A stretch of DNA of 64,000 nt from CAZGSV01 sp964528605 (lineage in GTDB: Bacteria > Armatimonadota > Zipacnadia > CAZGSV01). Under the pieces are notes generated by a model that worked only from the letters and a program-made list of their open reading frames with translations, did not search any database and was not told where the DNA came from. The position numbers and the translations under genes were made by a program. Below are positions 42,722 to 52,700 of the stretch, in pieces (the stretch's first letter is position 1; each line of letters begins with the position of its first letter). The stretch spans positions 52,005 to 116,004 of the forward strand of contig CAZGSV010000001.1 in assembly GCA_964528605.1 (NCBI GenBank), in the 5' to 3' direction.

Positions 42722-44053
42722 TCAGAGCACCGGCAGGTAGTGCTCCAGTTCCCAGCCCGTCACCTGCGCGCGGTAGCGATCCCACTCTATCTTCTTGTTC
42801 TCGATGAACTTCGCGAACAGGTGGTGGCCCAAGGTGCGCCGCACCAGATCGCTGTTCTCCGCCAACTCTATGGCCTCGTAGAGGTCGCCCGGCAGGCTGC
42901 CGATGCCCAGTTCCGTCCGTTCTTTGTCGGTCATCTCGTAGACGTTCCGCTCCACCGGCGGAGGACATTCATACTCCTTCTCGATGCCTTCCAGCCCCGC
43001 CGCCAGCATCACCGCGAAAGCCAGGTACGGGTTGCAGGCCGGGTCCGGCGAACGATACTCGATGCGGGTCGCCTTCTCCTTCTGCGGCTTATAGACGGGC
43101 ACGCGGATGAGGTCCGAGCGGTTGCGCAACGCCCAGGAGAGATAGACCGGCGCCTCGTAGCCCGGCACCAGCCTCTTGTAGGAGTTGACCCACTGGTTGG
43201 TGACCAGCGTTATCTCCGGCGCGTGCCGCAGCAGGCCGGCGATGAACTGCTTGGCGACCTTCGACAAGCGGTAGGGGTCATTCTGATCGCGGAAGGCATT
43301 GTCCTCGCCGCGGAAGAGCGACTGATGCGTGTGCATCCCGCTGCCGTTCTGGCCGAAGATGGGCTTGGGCATGAAGGTAGCGTAGCAGCCGTTCTTGATG
43401 GCGATCTCTTTGACCACCAGCCGGTAAGTCATCACGTTGTCCGCCATGGTGAGCGCGTCGGTGTACTGCATGTCTATCTCGTGCTGGCTGGGCGCGACCT
43501 CGTGATGGCTGAACTCCACGCGGATGCCCATCTCCTCGAGCGCCAAGACCGTCTCGCGCCTGAGATCGGTGGCTACGTCCAACGGCGTCAGGTCAAAGTA
43601 GCCCCCTTGGTCCAGGCACTGGGTGGTGCCGTCGTTGGAGCGGAAGTAGAAGTACTCCAGTTCGGGGCCGACGTAGTAGGTGTAGCCCATCTCTTGCGCG
43701 CGCTGCAGGTTGCGCTTGAGGATGTAACGGGGATCACCCTCGTAGGACGTGCCTTCCGGCTCGCGAATGTCGCAGAACATGCGCGCCACCGCCGATTCCC
43801 GTGGACGCCAGGGCAGTATGGCGAAGGTCTCCGGCACCGGCCAGGCGACCATGTCGCTCTCGTCTATGCGCGCGAAGCCTTCGATGGAAGAGCCGTCGAA
43901 CCCCACGCCCTCTGTGAACGCCGCCTCCAACTCCTCCGCGGTGATGGCGAAACTCTTCAGGAACCCGAGAATGTCCGAGAACCAGAGACGGATGAACTTC
44001 ACATCCTGCCTCTTGACCATTTCCATCACATAGTCTGCGTCCCTAGCCTGCAC
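42722..44053 (-). CDS. glnA: Glutamine synthetase type I, alpha-like
   Basis: A 443-residue GlnA, the main ammonia-assimilating enzyme. The front (DVKFIRLWFSDILG), GVGFDGSSIEGFARI, YVGPELEYFYF, KPIFGQNGSGMHTHQS, NQWVNSYKRLVPGYEAPV and IEYRSPDPACNPYL are all as expected. Length and end (ERNVYEMTDKER, EWDRYRAQVTGWELE) match the alpha subtype of Gram-positives and Thermotogae, which is controlled by feedback and not adenylylation. It is downstream of the GlnR-like regulator and upstream of the split glutamate synthase, all on one strand. Confidence 0.95.
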   Translation of the reverse strand: MQARDADYVMEMVKRQDVKFIRLWFSDILGFLKSFAITAEELEAAFTEGVGFDGSSIEGFARIDESDMVAWPVPETFAILPWRPRESAVARMFCDIREPEGTSYEGDPRYILKRNLQRAQEMGYTYYVGPELEYFYFRSNDGTTQCLDQGGYFDLTPLDVATDLRRETVLALEEMGIRVEFSHHEVAPSQHEIDMQYTDALTMADNVMTYRLVVKEIAIKNGCYATFMPKPIFGQNGSGMHTHQSLFRGEDNAFRDQNDPYRLSKVAKQFIAGLLRHAPEITLVTNQWVNSYKRLVPGYEAPVYLSWALRNRSDLIRVPVYKPQKEKATRIEYRSPDPACNPYLAFAVMLAAGLEGIEKEYECPPPVERNVYEMTDKERTELGIGSLPGDLYEAIELAENSDLVRRTLGHHLFAKFIENKKIEWDRYRAQVTGWELEHYLPVL

Positions 44054-44166
44054 TTGGACCTCCTCAAGCGACGGGATGTGACCCGGAGATTACGGCCAGG
44101 GTAGCAGCCCAATGTTTCAGGAAGGTCTCAGGTTTGTATCAGTTCGGCAAACTGTGCGCGGTCGCT

Positions 44167-44811
44167 CTAGGCCCGCAGACGGTAGCCCACGCCCCGGACC
44201 GTCTCAATCCCCGCCCCAGCCTGGCCCAGTTTAGCGCGCAGCCGTTGCACATGAATGTCAACGGTGCGGGTGCCGCCGAGGTAGTCGTAACTCCAGACCG
44301 CCCCGAGCAGTTGCTGGCGCGTGCAGGCGCGCCCCGCCTGGCGCACCAAGTAGCACAGGAGTTGGTATTCCTTGGGCGTCAGGCTGATGGGAACACCGCT
44401 TACGCGCACTTCGTAGCGGTCCAGGTTGATGCTGATGTCACCGGCGGTGAGCAGCTGCTCGCCCTCTGCTCCCCGCCGCTCAGCCAGCAGGGCCAGGCGC
44501 GCCAGCAGTTCCTCCTGATTCACGGGCTCGCGGATGAAGTCGTCGGCCTGCGCGACCAGGTCATATCGGGCCGCCACCCCGAGCCCGAGCACCAGCAGAA
44601 CCGGCGGGCCCCCGGGGCCCCGCCGCACGACCCCGGGGAGTTCCGCGGCAGTCCCGTCGCTCAGCCCCACCACGACCACATCCGGCTGGGGGTCCGGCGC
44701 CCGGCCATTCAGTACGGCCATACCCGTTCGCCGCACCGCGGCCTGCACGCGCTCCGCCATGGGCGCGTCATCCGAGATTACAGTCACGCAGAATACCCCT
44801 GCCACGGTCAC
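44167..44811 (-). CDS. GlnR-like orphan response regulator with degenerate receiver
   Basis: A 214-residue OmpR/PhoB-type DNA-binding protein. The C-terminal winged helix (LTPKEYQLLCYLVRQAG, VWSYDYLGGTRTVDIHV, GYRLRA) is strong and close in wording to actinobacterial GlnR. The receiver half lacks the phospho-Asp: the expected V-x-D place reads VVVVGLSDG, and the Lys of the usual K-P motif is Glu (IREPV). Thus phosphorylation is unlikely. A -10-like CATAAT touches the GTG at 44811, so the GTG at 44787 may be the true start. It precedes glnA on the same strand and probably controls nitrogen assimilation; no sensor kinase is present. Confidence 0.85.
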   Translation of the reverse strand: MTVAGVFCVTVISDDAPMAERVQAAVRRTGMAVLNGRAPDPQPDVVVVGLSDGTAAELPGVVRRGPGGPPVLLVLGLGVAARYDLVAQADDFIREPVNQEELLARLALLAERRGAEGEQLLTAGDISINLDRYEVRVSGVPISLTPKEYQLLCYLVRQAGRACTRQQLLGAVWSYDYLGGTRTVDIHVQRLRAKLGQAGAGIETVRGVGYRLRA

Positions 44812-44852
44812 ATTATGCCCCTACGCACGTCGGCCCACAAACCGGGACTTAA

Positions 44853-44867
44853 TGCACTGTAAGTGCA
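44853..44867. promoter_or_regulatory. Perfect inverted repeat in the regulator/reductase divergent spacer
   Basis: TGCACT and AGTGCA flank a 3-base spacer in the 156-base gap between the GlnR-like regulator and the divergent aldo/keto reductase. This is a plausible dimer-binding operator. It does not match the known actinobacterial GlnR box. Confidence 0.35.
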
Positions 44868-44967
44868 ACTGATGGCGGGCAAGTGAAGGGCCTGCGTTGC
44901 CGCAGCCGAGCCGTTCGCGTAGACTCCCGCAGACTTGTCTGCCGGAAGGGCCCGAGGAGGAGCAAAG

Positions 44968-45915
44968 ATGAACTACCGCCATTTGGGGCGCGCAGGCGTG
45001 AAGATCAGCGAGATCGCGCTCGGCAGTTGGCTCACCTACGGAGCCGTGGTGGAAGAGAAAACCGCCATCGCTTGCCACGAGCGCGCCTACGACCTCGGCA
45101 TCAACCTCTTCGACACCGCCAACGTCTATGCCCGCGGACGCGCGGAGGTAGTGGTCGGCAAGGCCCTGAAACAGTATCCCCGCGATTCCTACGTCCTTGC
45201 CACCAAGGCCTTCTGGCCCATGGGCGAAGGCCCCAACGACCGCGGGCTGAGCCGCAAGCACGTCTTCGAGCAACTCCACGCCAGCCTCAAGCGCCTGGGC
45301 ACTGACTACGTGGACATCTTCTGGTGCCATCGCCACGACCCCGAGACTCCGCTCGAAGAGACGCTCCGCACGCTCGACGATTTCGTCACGCAGGGCAAGG
45401 TGCTTTACCTGGGCGTGAGCATGTGGACCGCCGCGCAGATGGTGGAGGCCCTGCGCACGCAGGAGCGCCTCAACCTCGACCGTCTGGTCGCCGACCAGCC
45501 CGAGTACAGCATGCTCGACCGTACCATCGAGCCGGAGATCATGCCGATGTGCGAACGCGAAGGCCTGGGCATAACGCCCTTCTCGCCCCTGGCGCAAGGC
45601 GTGCTCACCGGCAAGTACAAGCCCGGCCAGAAGCCGCCCAAGGGCACGCGCGCGGCCGACCCTTCCTCCAACATGTTCATGGGCGACCTGCTGAGCGCGG
45701 AGAACCTGGCCAAAGTGGAGAAACTGAAGCCGATCGCCAAGCGCAACGGCCTTGCTCTGGCGCAACTCGCGCTTGCGTGGTGCTTGCGCAAGCCGGTGGT
45801 ATCGAGCGTCATTATCGGCGCCAGCCGTCCCGAACAGATCGACGAGAACGTAAAGGCCGGCGGCGTTGCCCTGCCACCCGAGGAACTCGAGAGGATCGAG
45901 AAGATCCTGGCGTAG
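44968..45915 (+). CDS. Aldo/keto reductase, potassium-channel beta-subunit-like
   Basis: A 315-residue cytoplasmic AKR. MNYRHLGRAGVKISEIALGSW opens the barrel; the tetrad is Asp in NLFDTANVYA, Tyr in the same motif, Lys in LATKAFWP and His in WCHRHDPE. NADPH-binding GASRPEQIDENVKA near the end and the Kv-beta-like TPLEETLRTLDDFV segment fit this subfamily. GAGGAGGAG precedes the ATG at 44968. Substrates are probably small aldehydes or ketones. Unlike the AKR at 20871 it has no Tat signal. Confidence 0.93.
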   Translation: MNYRHLGRAGVKISEIALGSWLTYGAVVEEKTAIACHERAYDLGINLFDTANVYARGRAEVVVGKALKQYPRDSYVLATKAFWPMGEGPNDRGLSRKHVFEQLHASLKRLGTDYVDIFWCHRHDPETPLEETLRTLDDFVTQGKVLYLGVSMWTAAQMVEALRTQERLNLDRLVADQPEYSMLDRTIEPEIMPMCEREGLGITPFSPLAQGVLTGKYKPGQKPPKGTRAADPSSNMFMGDLLSAENLAKVEKLKPIAKRNGLALAQLALAWCLRKPVVSSVIIGASRPEQIDENVKAGGVALPPEELERIEKILA

Positions 45916-45978
45916 CGTCCGCCGCTAGCCGCAAGGAGGCTCGCAACAACGACCCTCGGCGCCGCTGCGCTGCTTCTC

Positions 45979-46773
45979 GTGCTGGGCGTCGCCATCGGCG
46001 CCTTCGGCACCCTAATAGGCGCAGGCGGCGGCTCTCTGCTGGTTCCGGCTCTCTTGCTTCTGTATCCGCATGAGGAGCCCAAGGTGATTACCGCGGTCTC
46101 GCTCGCCGTGGTTTTCTGCAACGCGCTCTCGGGCACCATCGCATATCACCGGCAGCAGCGCATAGACTACGCGAGCGGCTGGCGATTTGCCGCCGCCGTC
46201 GTCCCGGGCGCCGTGCTGGGCGCGCTCGTCACCGGCTGGTTTCACCGCACCGCCTTTGACCTCCTCTTCGGCACGCTCATGGTCGCGGGAGCCGCGTATC
46301 TGCTGGTCTGGCCGACATCGGGATCCTCTGGATCGGTGCGGTCCGGCAGCACGCACCGGATACTGGTAGACCGCGCGGGCACCAGGTACGAGTACTCCTT
46401 CGAGATGTGGGTGGGCGCGCTGGCCAGCACGGGCGTCGGCTTTGTCTCCAGCCTGCTCGGCATTGGAGGCGGCATCATCCATGTGCCCGCGCTGCGGCGA
46501 CTGCTCAACTTCCCGACGCACGTCGCCACCGCCACCTCCCACTTTCTGCTGGTGGTAATGGCTGGGGCCGGCACCTTGGCGCACATATTGGCTGGGCATT
46601 TCCACCGCGGGGTGCGCCGTACGGCACTGCTAGGCGTTGGGGTGATTATCGGCGCTCAGATTGGCGCGGCCATCTCCCAGCACGCCCGCGGGCGGCTCAT
46701 CATGCGCCTGCTCGCGGTGAGCCTGCTGTTCGCCGGCCTCTGGGTGCTAGTGGGCAGGGCTCTGCATCCCTGA
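45979..46773 (+). CDS. TauE/SafE-type sulfite exporter family permease
   Basis: A 264-residue membrane protein with about eight helices in two homologous halves: GTLIGAGGGSLLVPALLLL and GVGFVSSLLGIGGGIIHVPALRRLL are the paired GxGGG motifs of the family, which exports sulfite, organosulfonates or similar anions. The frame is open upstream to 45916, and AAGGAGG at 45933-45939 points to an ACG codon at 45949, while no ATG, GTG or TTG exists before 45979. If initiation is at the ACG, the protein is 10 residues longer and its first helix complete. It is 64 bases after the reductase. Confidence 0.85.
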   Translation: MLGVAIGAFGTLIGAGGGSLLVPALLLLYPHEEPKVITAVSLAVVFCNALSGTIAYHRQQRIDYASGWRFAAAVVPGAVLGALVTGWFHRTAFDLLFGTLMVAGAAYLLVWPTSGSSGSVRSGSTHRILVDRAGTRYEYSFEMWVGALASTGVGFVSSLLGIGGGIIHVPALRRLLNFPTHVATATSHFLLVVMAGAGTLAHILAGHFHRGVRRTALLGVGVIIGAQIGAAISQHARGRLIMRLLAVSLLFAGLWVLVGRALHP

Positions 46774-46828
46774 GGTATGCCGCGGGGGGGGCACGCACTA
46801 TTCGCTCTGACCGGTCTGCGCCGTGCGT

Positions 46829-46859
46829 TTGACCCAATCGAGGGGCATCCGCGTATACT
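46829..46859 (+). promoter_or_regulatory. Sigma-70-type promoter before the GT39 gene
   Basis: TTGACC and TATACT, 19 bases apart, lie 39 bases before the ATG at 46898. The spacing is a little long but both boxes are good matches. Confidence 0.5.
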
Positions 46860-46897
46860 CCCCGCGAGGCTCATTCATACTCGCACCGGGGGACACC

Positions 46898-48427
46898 ATG
46901 GCCGAGCCAACGCGTCCGCGTCACGTTCTTGTCAGCGACACGGCGATCATCCTTTACTTGGCGCTCCTGACCCTGGCGCTCCACTTCGCCACCAACAACC
47001 GCTACGGCTACCACCGCGACGAACTGTACTTCATCGCCTGCGGGCGGCACCTGGCCTGGGGCTATGTGGATCACGCGCCCTTGGTGCCTCTCATTGCGCG
47101 GCTGAGCGGCGCCGTCTTCGGCTATTCGCTCTTCGGGCTGCGCTTCCCTCCCGCCGTGGCGGGAGCGCTGCTCGTCCTGCTCACCGGGCTAATGGTGCGC
47201 GAACTGGGCGGCGGCCGCTTCGGTCAGTTCCTGGGGGCGCTGTCAGCGCTGGTTGCGCCCGTCTTTCTGCGCGCCGACAACATGCTCTGCCTGCCCGCCT
47301 TCGAGCAGTTGCTCTGGGCGCTGTGCTGCTATGTGGTCATCCTGCTCATCAAGAAGGACAACCCTAGGCTCTGGCTACTCGTCGGGCTCCTCGTCGGCGT
47401 CGGCCTGCTGACCAAGCACAGCATTCTTTTCTTCGTCTTCGGACTGGCCGTGGGAATGCTGCTCACCCGCCAGCGCAGGTTCTTCTTGAGCCCCTGGCTA
47501 TGGGGCGGTGTGGCCATCGCGTTCGTCATCTTTCTGCCCAATCTCATCTGGCAGATGAGCAACGGCTGGCCCACGCTGGAGTTCCTGCGCAACCTCAACC
47601 GCGCCGTCATGGCTCGCATTTCTCCGCTCGAGTTTCTTGCCGGGCAGGTCCTCTATATCAACCCGATGAACCTCCCCGTGTGGGTCGCGGGCCTATGCTA
47701 CTTCCTGTTCGCCAAAGACGGCGCCCGCTACCGGCTCTTCGGCTGGTCCTATCTGGCCGTCATCGCCCTGCTGATAGCCGCGAAGAGCAAAGTCTACTAC
47801 CTAACCCCTGCCTATCCGGTGCTGCTCGCGGGGGGGGCGCTCGTTTTCGAGCGGTTCGGCGCCCAGGCGAAACGCCGCTGGTTCCGGCCGGCATTCGTGG
47901 CGTGGCTAGTCGCCGGTGGGGTGGGCATGGCTCCCCTGGGCCTGCCGCTACTCCCGATAGAGAAGGTGGAGCCCTATGCCACAGCCGTATCAGGCGGCCT
48001 GCTGAAGAACTCGCACGAGGTCGTCCAGGATTACCGGGATATGTTCGGCTGGCAGAACCTGGTGCGCACGGTGGCTCGCGTCTACAACAGCCTGCCCCCT
48101 GAGGAGCGGGCCAAGTGCCCGGTCTTCGCCGGCAACTACGGGGAGGCAGCAGCGATAGACCTGTGGGGCGCCCGCTACGGGCTGCCGCATGCGATCAGCG
48201 GAGACAAGACCTATTACCTGTGGGGCCCGGGCGACTACTCGGGCGAACTCGTGCTCGTGCTGGGCGTCTCCGCGGACCGGCTGAAAGGTGCATTCGGAGA
48301 GGTCAAAGAGGTGGGCCTGGTGAGCAGCCCGCACGCGCTCGAGAACAACGTTCCCATCTACCTCTGCACCAAGATAAGGGTGCCTCTGCGGGAGGTCTGG
48401 CCCCTGACGAAATCGTACGGGCCCTAG
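46898..48427 (+). CDS. Glycosyltransferase family 39 membrane protein (ArnT/PMT type)
   Basis: A 509-residue integral membrane glycosyltransferase using a polyprenyl-phosphate sugar donor. The first extracytoplasmic loop contains YGYHRDELYFIACGRHLAWGYVDHAPLVP, where Asp in RDEL and Asp in VDHAP correspond to family catalytic residues. About ten further hydrophobic helices follow, then a soluble C-terminal part of about 130 residues. The ATG at 46898 is preferred to a frame start at 46823 because it begins just before helix 1. It converges with a UROD-family gene. The acceptor could be lipid, protein or cell-wall sugar. Confidence 0.88.
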   Translation: MAEPTRPRHVLVSDTAIILYLALLTLALHFATNNRYGYHRDELYFIACGRHLAWGYVDHAPLVPLIARLSGAVFGYSLFGLRFPPAVAGALLVLLTGLMVRELGGGRFGQFLGALSALVAPVFLRADNMLCLPAFEQLLWALCCYVVILLIKKDNPRLWLLVGLLVGVGLLTKHSILFFVFGLAVGMLLTRQRRFFLSPWLWGGVAIAFVIFLPNLIWQMSNGWPTLEFLRNLNRAVMARISPLEFLAGQVLYINPMNLPVWVAGLCYFLFAKDGARYRLFGWSYLAVIALLIAAKSKVYYLTPAYPVLLAGGALVFERFGAQAKRRWFRPAFVAWLVAGGVGMAPLGLPLLPIEKVEPYATAVSGGLLKNSHEVVQDYRDMFGWQNLVRTVARVYNSLPPEERAKCPVFAGNYGEAAAIDLWGARYGLPHAISGDKTYYLWGPGDYSGELVLVLGVSADRLKGAFGEVKEVGLVSSPHALENNVPIYLCTKIRVPLREVWPLTKSYGP

Positions 48428-48551
48428 CCACCGTCGCCAAAGCCCGCACCCAAGCAGAGCGCTCCCACGCCAGCCTGCCCCTGCGGTCGGCCGGCCGCTC
48501 ATCCTGTGCCGCTGACTATGCCCAGTCCCCCGGCCCGCCTAGCGCCCTGCC

Positions 48552-49643
48552 TCAGGCGTAAGAGCCGAACTCCTCGTAGGCCTCGAAAAGCGAAACGATG
48601 TTCGCCGTCGGCGTGTCGGGCAGGATGTTGTGCGCGGTGCAGACAATGAAGCCGCCGCCTGGCTTCCCGGCCTCCATCTTCCGCCGCACCTCCTCCCGCA
48701 CCTCGCTAGGCGTCCCGTGCGGCAGCGCGCCTTGCACGTCTGTCGCGCCGTGGAAGCACAGGTCCCTGCCGAACTCGCGCTTCAGTTCGCTGAGGCCCAT
48801 GCCCGCCGCCTGTGGCTGGAGCGATTGCAAGATGTCCAAACCGCACTCGATGAAATCGGGGATCAGTTCGCGCACCGCGCCGCAGGTGTGATGCATCACC
48901 TTCAGGCCGTAACGATGCGCCAACTCGACGAACGCGCGGAACCCGGGTTTCAGGAAGCGGCGCCACATCTCCCGGCTCACGTAGAGGCCCCGTTGGGTTC
49001 CGAAGTCGTCGCCCATCATGAAGATGTCTATCGTGCCGGCCGCCGCCTCGAACACGCGCCGGTTGTACTCCAGGAAGTAGTCCTTGATCCTGCCGAATAT
49101 CGCCTCCGCGACCTCGGGCTCCCCGGCCATGTCCATGAGAATGCGGTCCGTGCCGCGCAGGTACATCGCAGGCTTTAGTTGCGCCGTGCGGTCGAGCCGG
49201 TCGCCCGCGAAGACCACGGCGCAGCCGGCGTGGGCGGCGCACTCCTGAGCCACCGAGGAGTAGTCCCACCAATCCGCCGACGGCCAGCCCTGATGGCGCT
49301 CGACGTCTTCCGCCGTCTCCGCGCCCGCCAGCGGCGACTTGACCACGTGCTGGTATGACCAGCCGCCCTCAGCGGTGTCCACCGTCATGGCCTTGCGCCG
49401 CACGCCCCACAGGTCCTCCACGCTCCCATCCTCGAAGCGCCGCCGCTGCAAGCCGACGAACCCCGGGCCGGCCACGTAGCGCAGGTCCACGCCGAAGTGC
49501 CGAAGCAGCGCCTCGCGATCCAGCAAGCACAGTTCCCGCAGCAGGCGCTCCGTCACCTCCGGCACCGCCCAGTAGTCGCGCGGCACCCGGTCCGGCTCGC
49601 GATGGTCCAACGTGGTCAGTACCCGCTCGCGAGAGTCGCGCAT
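48552..49643 (-). CDS. UROD/MtaA-type methyltransferase-family protein
   Basis: A 363-residue uroporphyrinogen decarboxylase-superfamily protein. MRDSRERVLTTLDHREPDRVPRDY is the standard opening of the methyltransferase-like branch; VMHHTCGAVRELIPDFIECG supplies an H-x-C-G site and FIVCTAHNILPDTPTANI closes the fold. It is a second, normal-length relative of the 27466-28656 protein and lacks the basic tail. Such genes are often expanded in lineages that demethylate plant-derived aromatics, but no corrinoid partner is visible. Function is inferred from family only. Confidence 0.85.
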   Translation of the reverse strand: MRDSRERVLTTLDHREPDRVPRDYWAVPEVTERLLRELCLLDREALLRHFGVDLRYVAGPGFVGLQRRRFEDGSVEDLWGVRRKAMTVDTAEGGWSYQHVVKSPLAGAETAEDVERHQGWPSADWWDYSSVAQECAAHAGCAVVFAGDRLDRTAQLKPAMYLRGTDRILMDMAGEPEVAEAIFGRIKDYFLEYNRRVFEAAAGTIDIFMMGDDFGTQRGLYVSREMWRRFLKPGFRAFVELAHRYGLKVMHHTCGAVRELIPDFIECGLDILQSLQPQAAGMGLSELKREFGRDLCFHGATDVQGALPHGTPSEVREEVRRKMEAGKPGGGFIVCTAHNILPDTPTANIVSLFEAYEEFGSYA

Positions 49644-49739
49644 GGCACAGCAATACTAGCCCGGCCTCGCTCGGCCTCCAAGCGCGCGCGTTGGCGGCGG
49701 ATGCAGCGATTCGCTAGACTTCGCCTCAGAGTGAGTGCG

Positions 49740-52700
49740 ATGGGTGTCAGGCACTGGGTTCTCAAGGTAACGACTGGGGTGGCCGCCTTCGCGTTGGCCT
49801 TCCTTGCCGCGGGCGTCGTTTCCCCGTTCTGGTGCCGGACCGCCTGCGCAGAGGAGGTGCCTCAGAACGTGACGGCCTCCGCGGATGTGCCCCCGCTCAA
49901 GGTCACACTTGTGCCGTATCCGGTCGAGGGCGCGCTCGAAGTGGAATCCGACGCTACCGGCCTTGTGCAGGCCGGGCGGAACCCCGCCTGCTTCCGCATC
50001 GCCCTTGTGCGCGATGGTCACGCGGTCTGTAGCGCGGTGCACCGCCTCGCCAAGGGCGAAGGGCGGGCGACGGTCTCGCTGCCCATACGCGATCTCGCGC
50101 CCGGCGACTACGCTGTTTCCGTGGTCGCCGAGGACGACGCCCAACTGGTGCTCGCGCGCGCGACGGTCCCCTTCGAGATGCCGGTCCGCCCCTACTGGCT
50201 CGGCTCAGCCGAAGGCCTGAGCCCCGACCTGCCGGCAGGCTGGCTGCCGGTGGAAGCGCAAGGCTCCGTCGTCCGCGTCTGGGGCCGCGAGTACCGCTTC
50301 GACAACGGGCTGTTCATGACCGCCGCCACCGCCAAGGGCGCGAGCCTGCTCGCGGGTGCTCCCATCGAGGCGCGCCTCCGCTGGCGGGGGGGCGAGGCGG
50401 CAGTGAGCGGCCCGCCTGCCTCCGTAGGCGAACTCTCCTCCGCACGTGTGGGCCTGGCGGCGAGCGGCGAGGCCGGGCCGTTCCGCCTCGAGGGCACCAT
50501 CACGGTGGAGTTCGACGGCATGGTCCGCACCGACTTCACCCTCTCCGGCCCCCCCGACGTGCCTCTCGAGGAGTTGATCGTGAGGATTCCGCTCAAGGCC
50601 GAGCACGCGAAGTACCTCTACCATTATCCCGGTCGCTGGGGCACCGCCTACAACGCAGGCGCGCTGCCGCCTGGGGGATGGACGCACTCCTTCAAGCCGC
50701 TCGTTTGGCTCGGTGACGAGGAGCGCGGCTTCTGCTGGTTCGCGGAGTCTGATCGGAACTGGGCGCCGCTCGACAACGAGGAAGCCATCCAGATCAAGCG
50801 CGAGGGCGAGCGCGTGGTGCTGCAACTCAACGTCATCAAGTCACCCCAACTGCTGGCGAGTCCGCTCCAGTACACCTTCGGCTTCCAGGCCACGCCCGTC
50901 AAAGAGGTCACCGAGGACGTGTGGGACTTCCGCATCTGCCACCACGGCTCCTACGGCATCGAGTCTCAGCCCTTCCGAGTCTCCAATCCGATTACCTACC
51001 CGGCGGAGGGCAACATCAGTCTCGACCAAGGCACTATCGAGATGTGGGTCGTCCCGATGTTCGACCCGGATGTGGTCGTGCCCGAGGGCGCCGGCCGGGG
51101 CGACTTCAACCAGGACCTCTTCACGCTGGCGCTGCCGAACGACGGCGTGGTTGGCTTCTACTGGAACATTGACGATCGCGGCATGCGCTTCTACCTCAAG
51201 GATGGGCCGGACTACCCTCTAGTCGTCGGCGCGCGTTCGCGCTGGCAGATGGGCGAGCCGCATCATGTCGCCGTGACTTGGGGCGACGCGGTGCGCATCT
51301 ATGGCGACGGGGAGTTGCTCGCCACGGCCGACTACAAAGGCACCATCGCCCGCGACCTGAGCAAGGCCGAGATGAGGCTGGGCGCCGCGCCCTCGCGCTT
51401 CATCGTGGATAGCATCCGCATCTCGGACATCCCGCGAACCACCTTCGACCTCTCGGGTCCGCCGATGCTCGACGAACACACGCTCCTGCTCGACAACTTC
51501 GACACCGAGGCGTCCGACTCTGCCGAGCAGCCGCTCCCACCCGAGAAGTGCGCCGGGCAGAGGCGCCTCCCGCTCGGCGGCTCCCCCTTTGTGCCCGCCA
51601 AGTTCGGCGCAGCCGTCCGCCTCTACCCCGAGGGAGACGAACAGCTAACCGTCCTTGATCGCCTCGCGCAACTCGGGGTGCGCACCCTCTGCTTCCACGA
51701 GCACTGGGCCGACATCCAGAACTACCCCTTGCCCGCGCGTCCCGAAGCCCTTCGCCGCTTGGTGGAGGAGTGCCACGAGCGAGGCATCCGCCTACTGCTC
51801 TACTTCGGTTACCTGATGTCGGACCTCGCGCCCGAGTATCCTCTGTACTCCAACGAATGCCTCGTTCGCCCTCGCGGCGGCGACTACACGCGCCAGCCCC
51901 AGCAGACCGCCTATATGGTCTGCTACGCCAGCCACTGGCAGGATTTCATCGTGGAAGGCATCGCGCGCATGATGGACGAGTACGGCATTGACGGCGTCTA
52001 TCTCGACGGCACCTCCGAGCCCTGGGCCTGCACCAACACCCGCCACGGCTGCGGCTACCAGGCGCCCGACGGCAGCATTCGCCCGACTTACTCCTTCTTC
52101 GAAACGCGCCGAATCATGAAGCGCATCTACAACGTGGTGAAGGCCCGCAAGCCGAACGGACTGGTCAACGTCCACCAGTCCACCGCGATGACGCCACCCA
52201 CCCTCTCCTTCGCCACCTCCTACTGGGACGGGGAGCAGTTCGGCAGCATCGAGCGCGGGGCCGAGGTGTTCGAACTTCTTCCCTTGGATGCGTTCCGCAC
52301 GGAGTTCATGGGGCGGCAGTGGGGCGTGCCCGCCGAGTTCCTCTGCTACAACCGGCCCTACACCTACTCCGAGGCGATGTCGTTCACGCTGCTGCACGAC
52401 GTGCTCGTGCGAGGGAACCTCGGCGGGTCGCTCGAGATGGAGTCGGCCCTGTGGCGGGAGATGGAGGACTTCGGCCGGCGCCAGGCCGAGCGGCTGCCCT
52501 ACTGGTCCAACTCGAATGTGGTTCAGGTCGAGCCCAGCACGTGCAAAGCCAGCCTCTACAACCGCGGCCCGCTGGGCGCCCTGCTCATTGTCTCCAACCT
52601 GGGAGAAGCCGCGGCACAGGCTATCGTGACTCTCGATGCCGGCGCGCTTGGCCTGCCTCAGGTCGCCGCCCTCGACATCCTAACGCGCGAACGGCTCGAC

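Noticed and set aside
42740..44104. A 454-codon plus-strand open frame
   Set aside because: It is the exact antisense of glnA, which is unmistakable.
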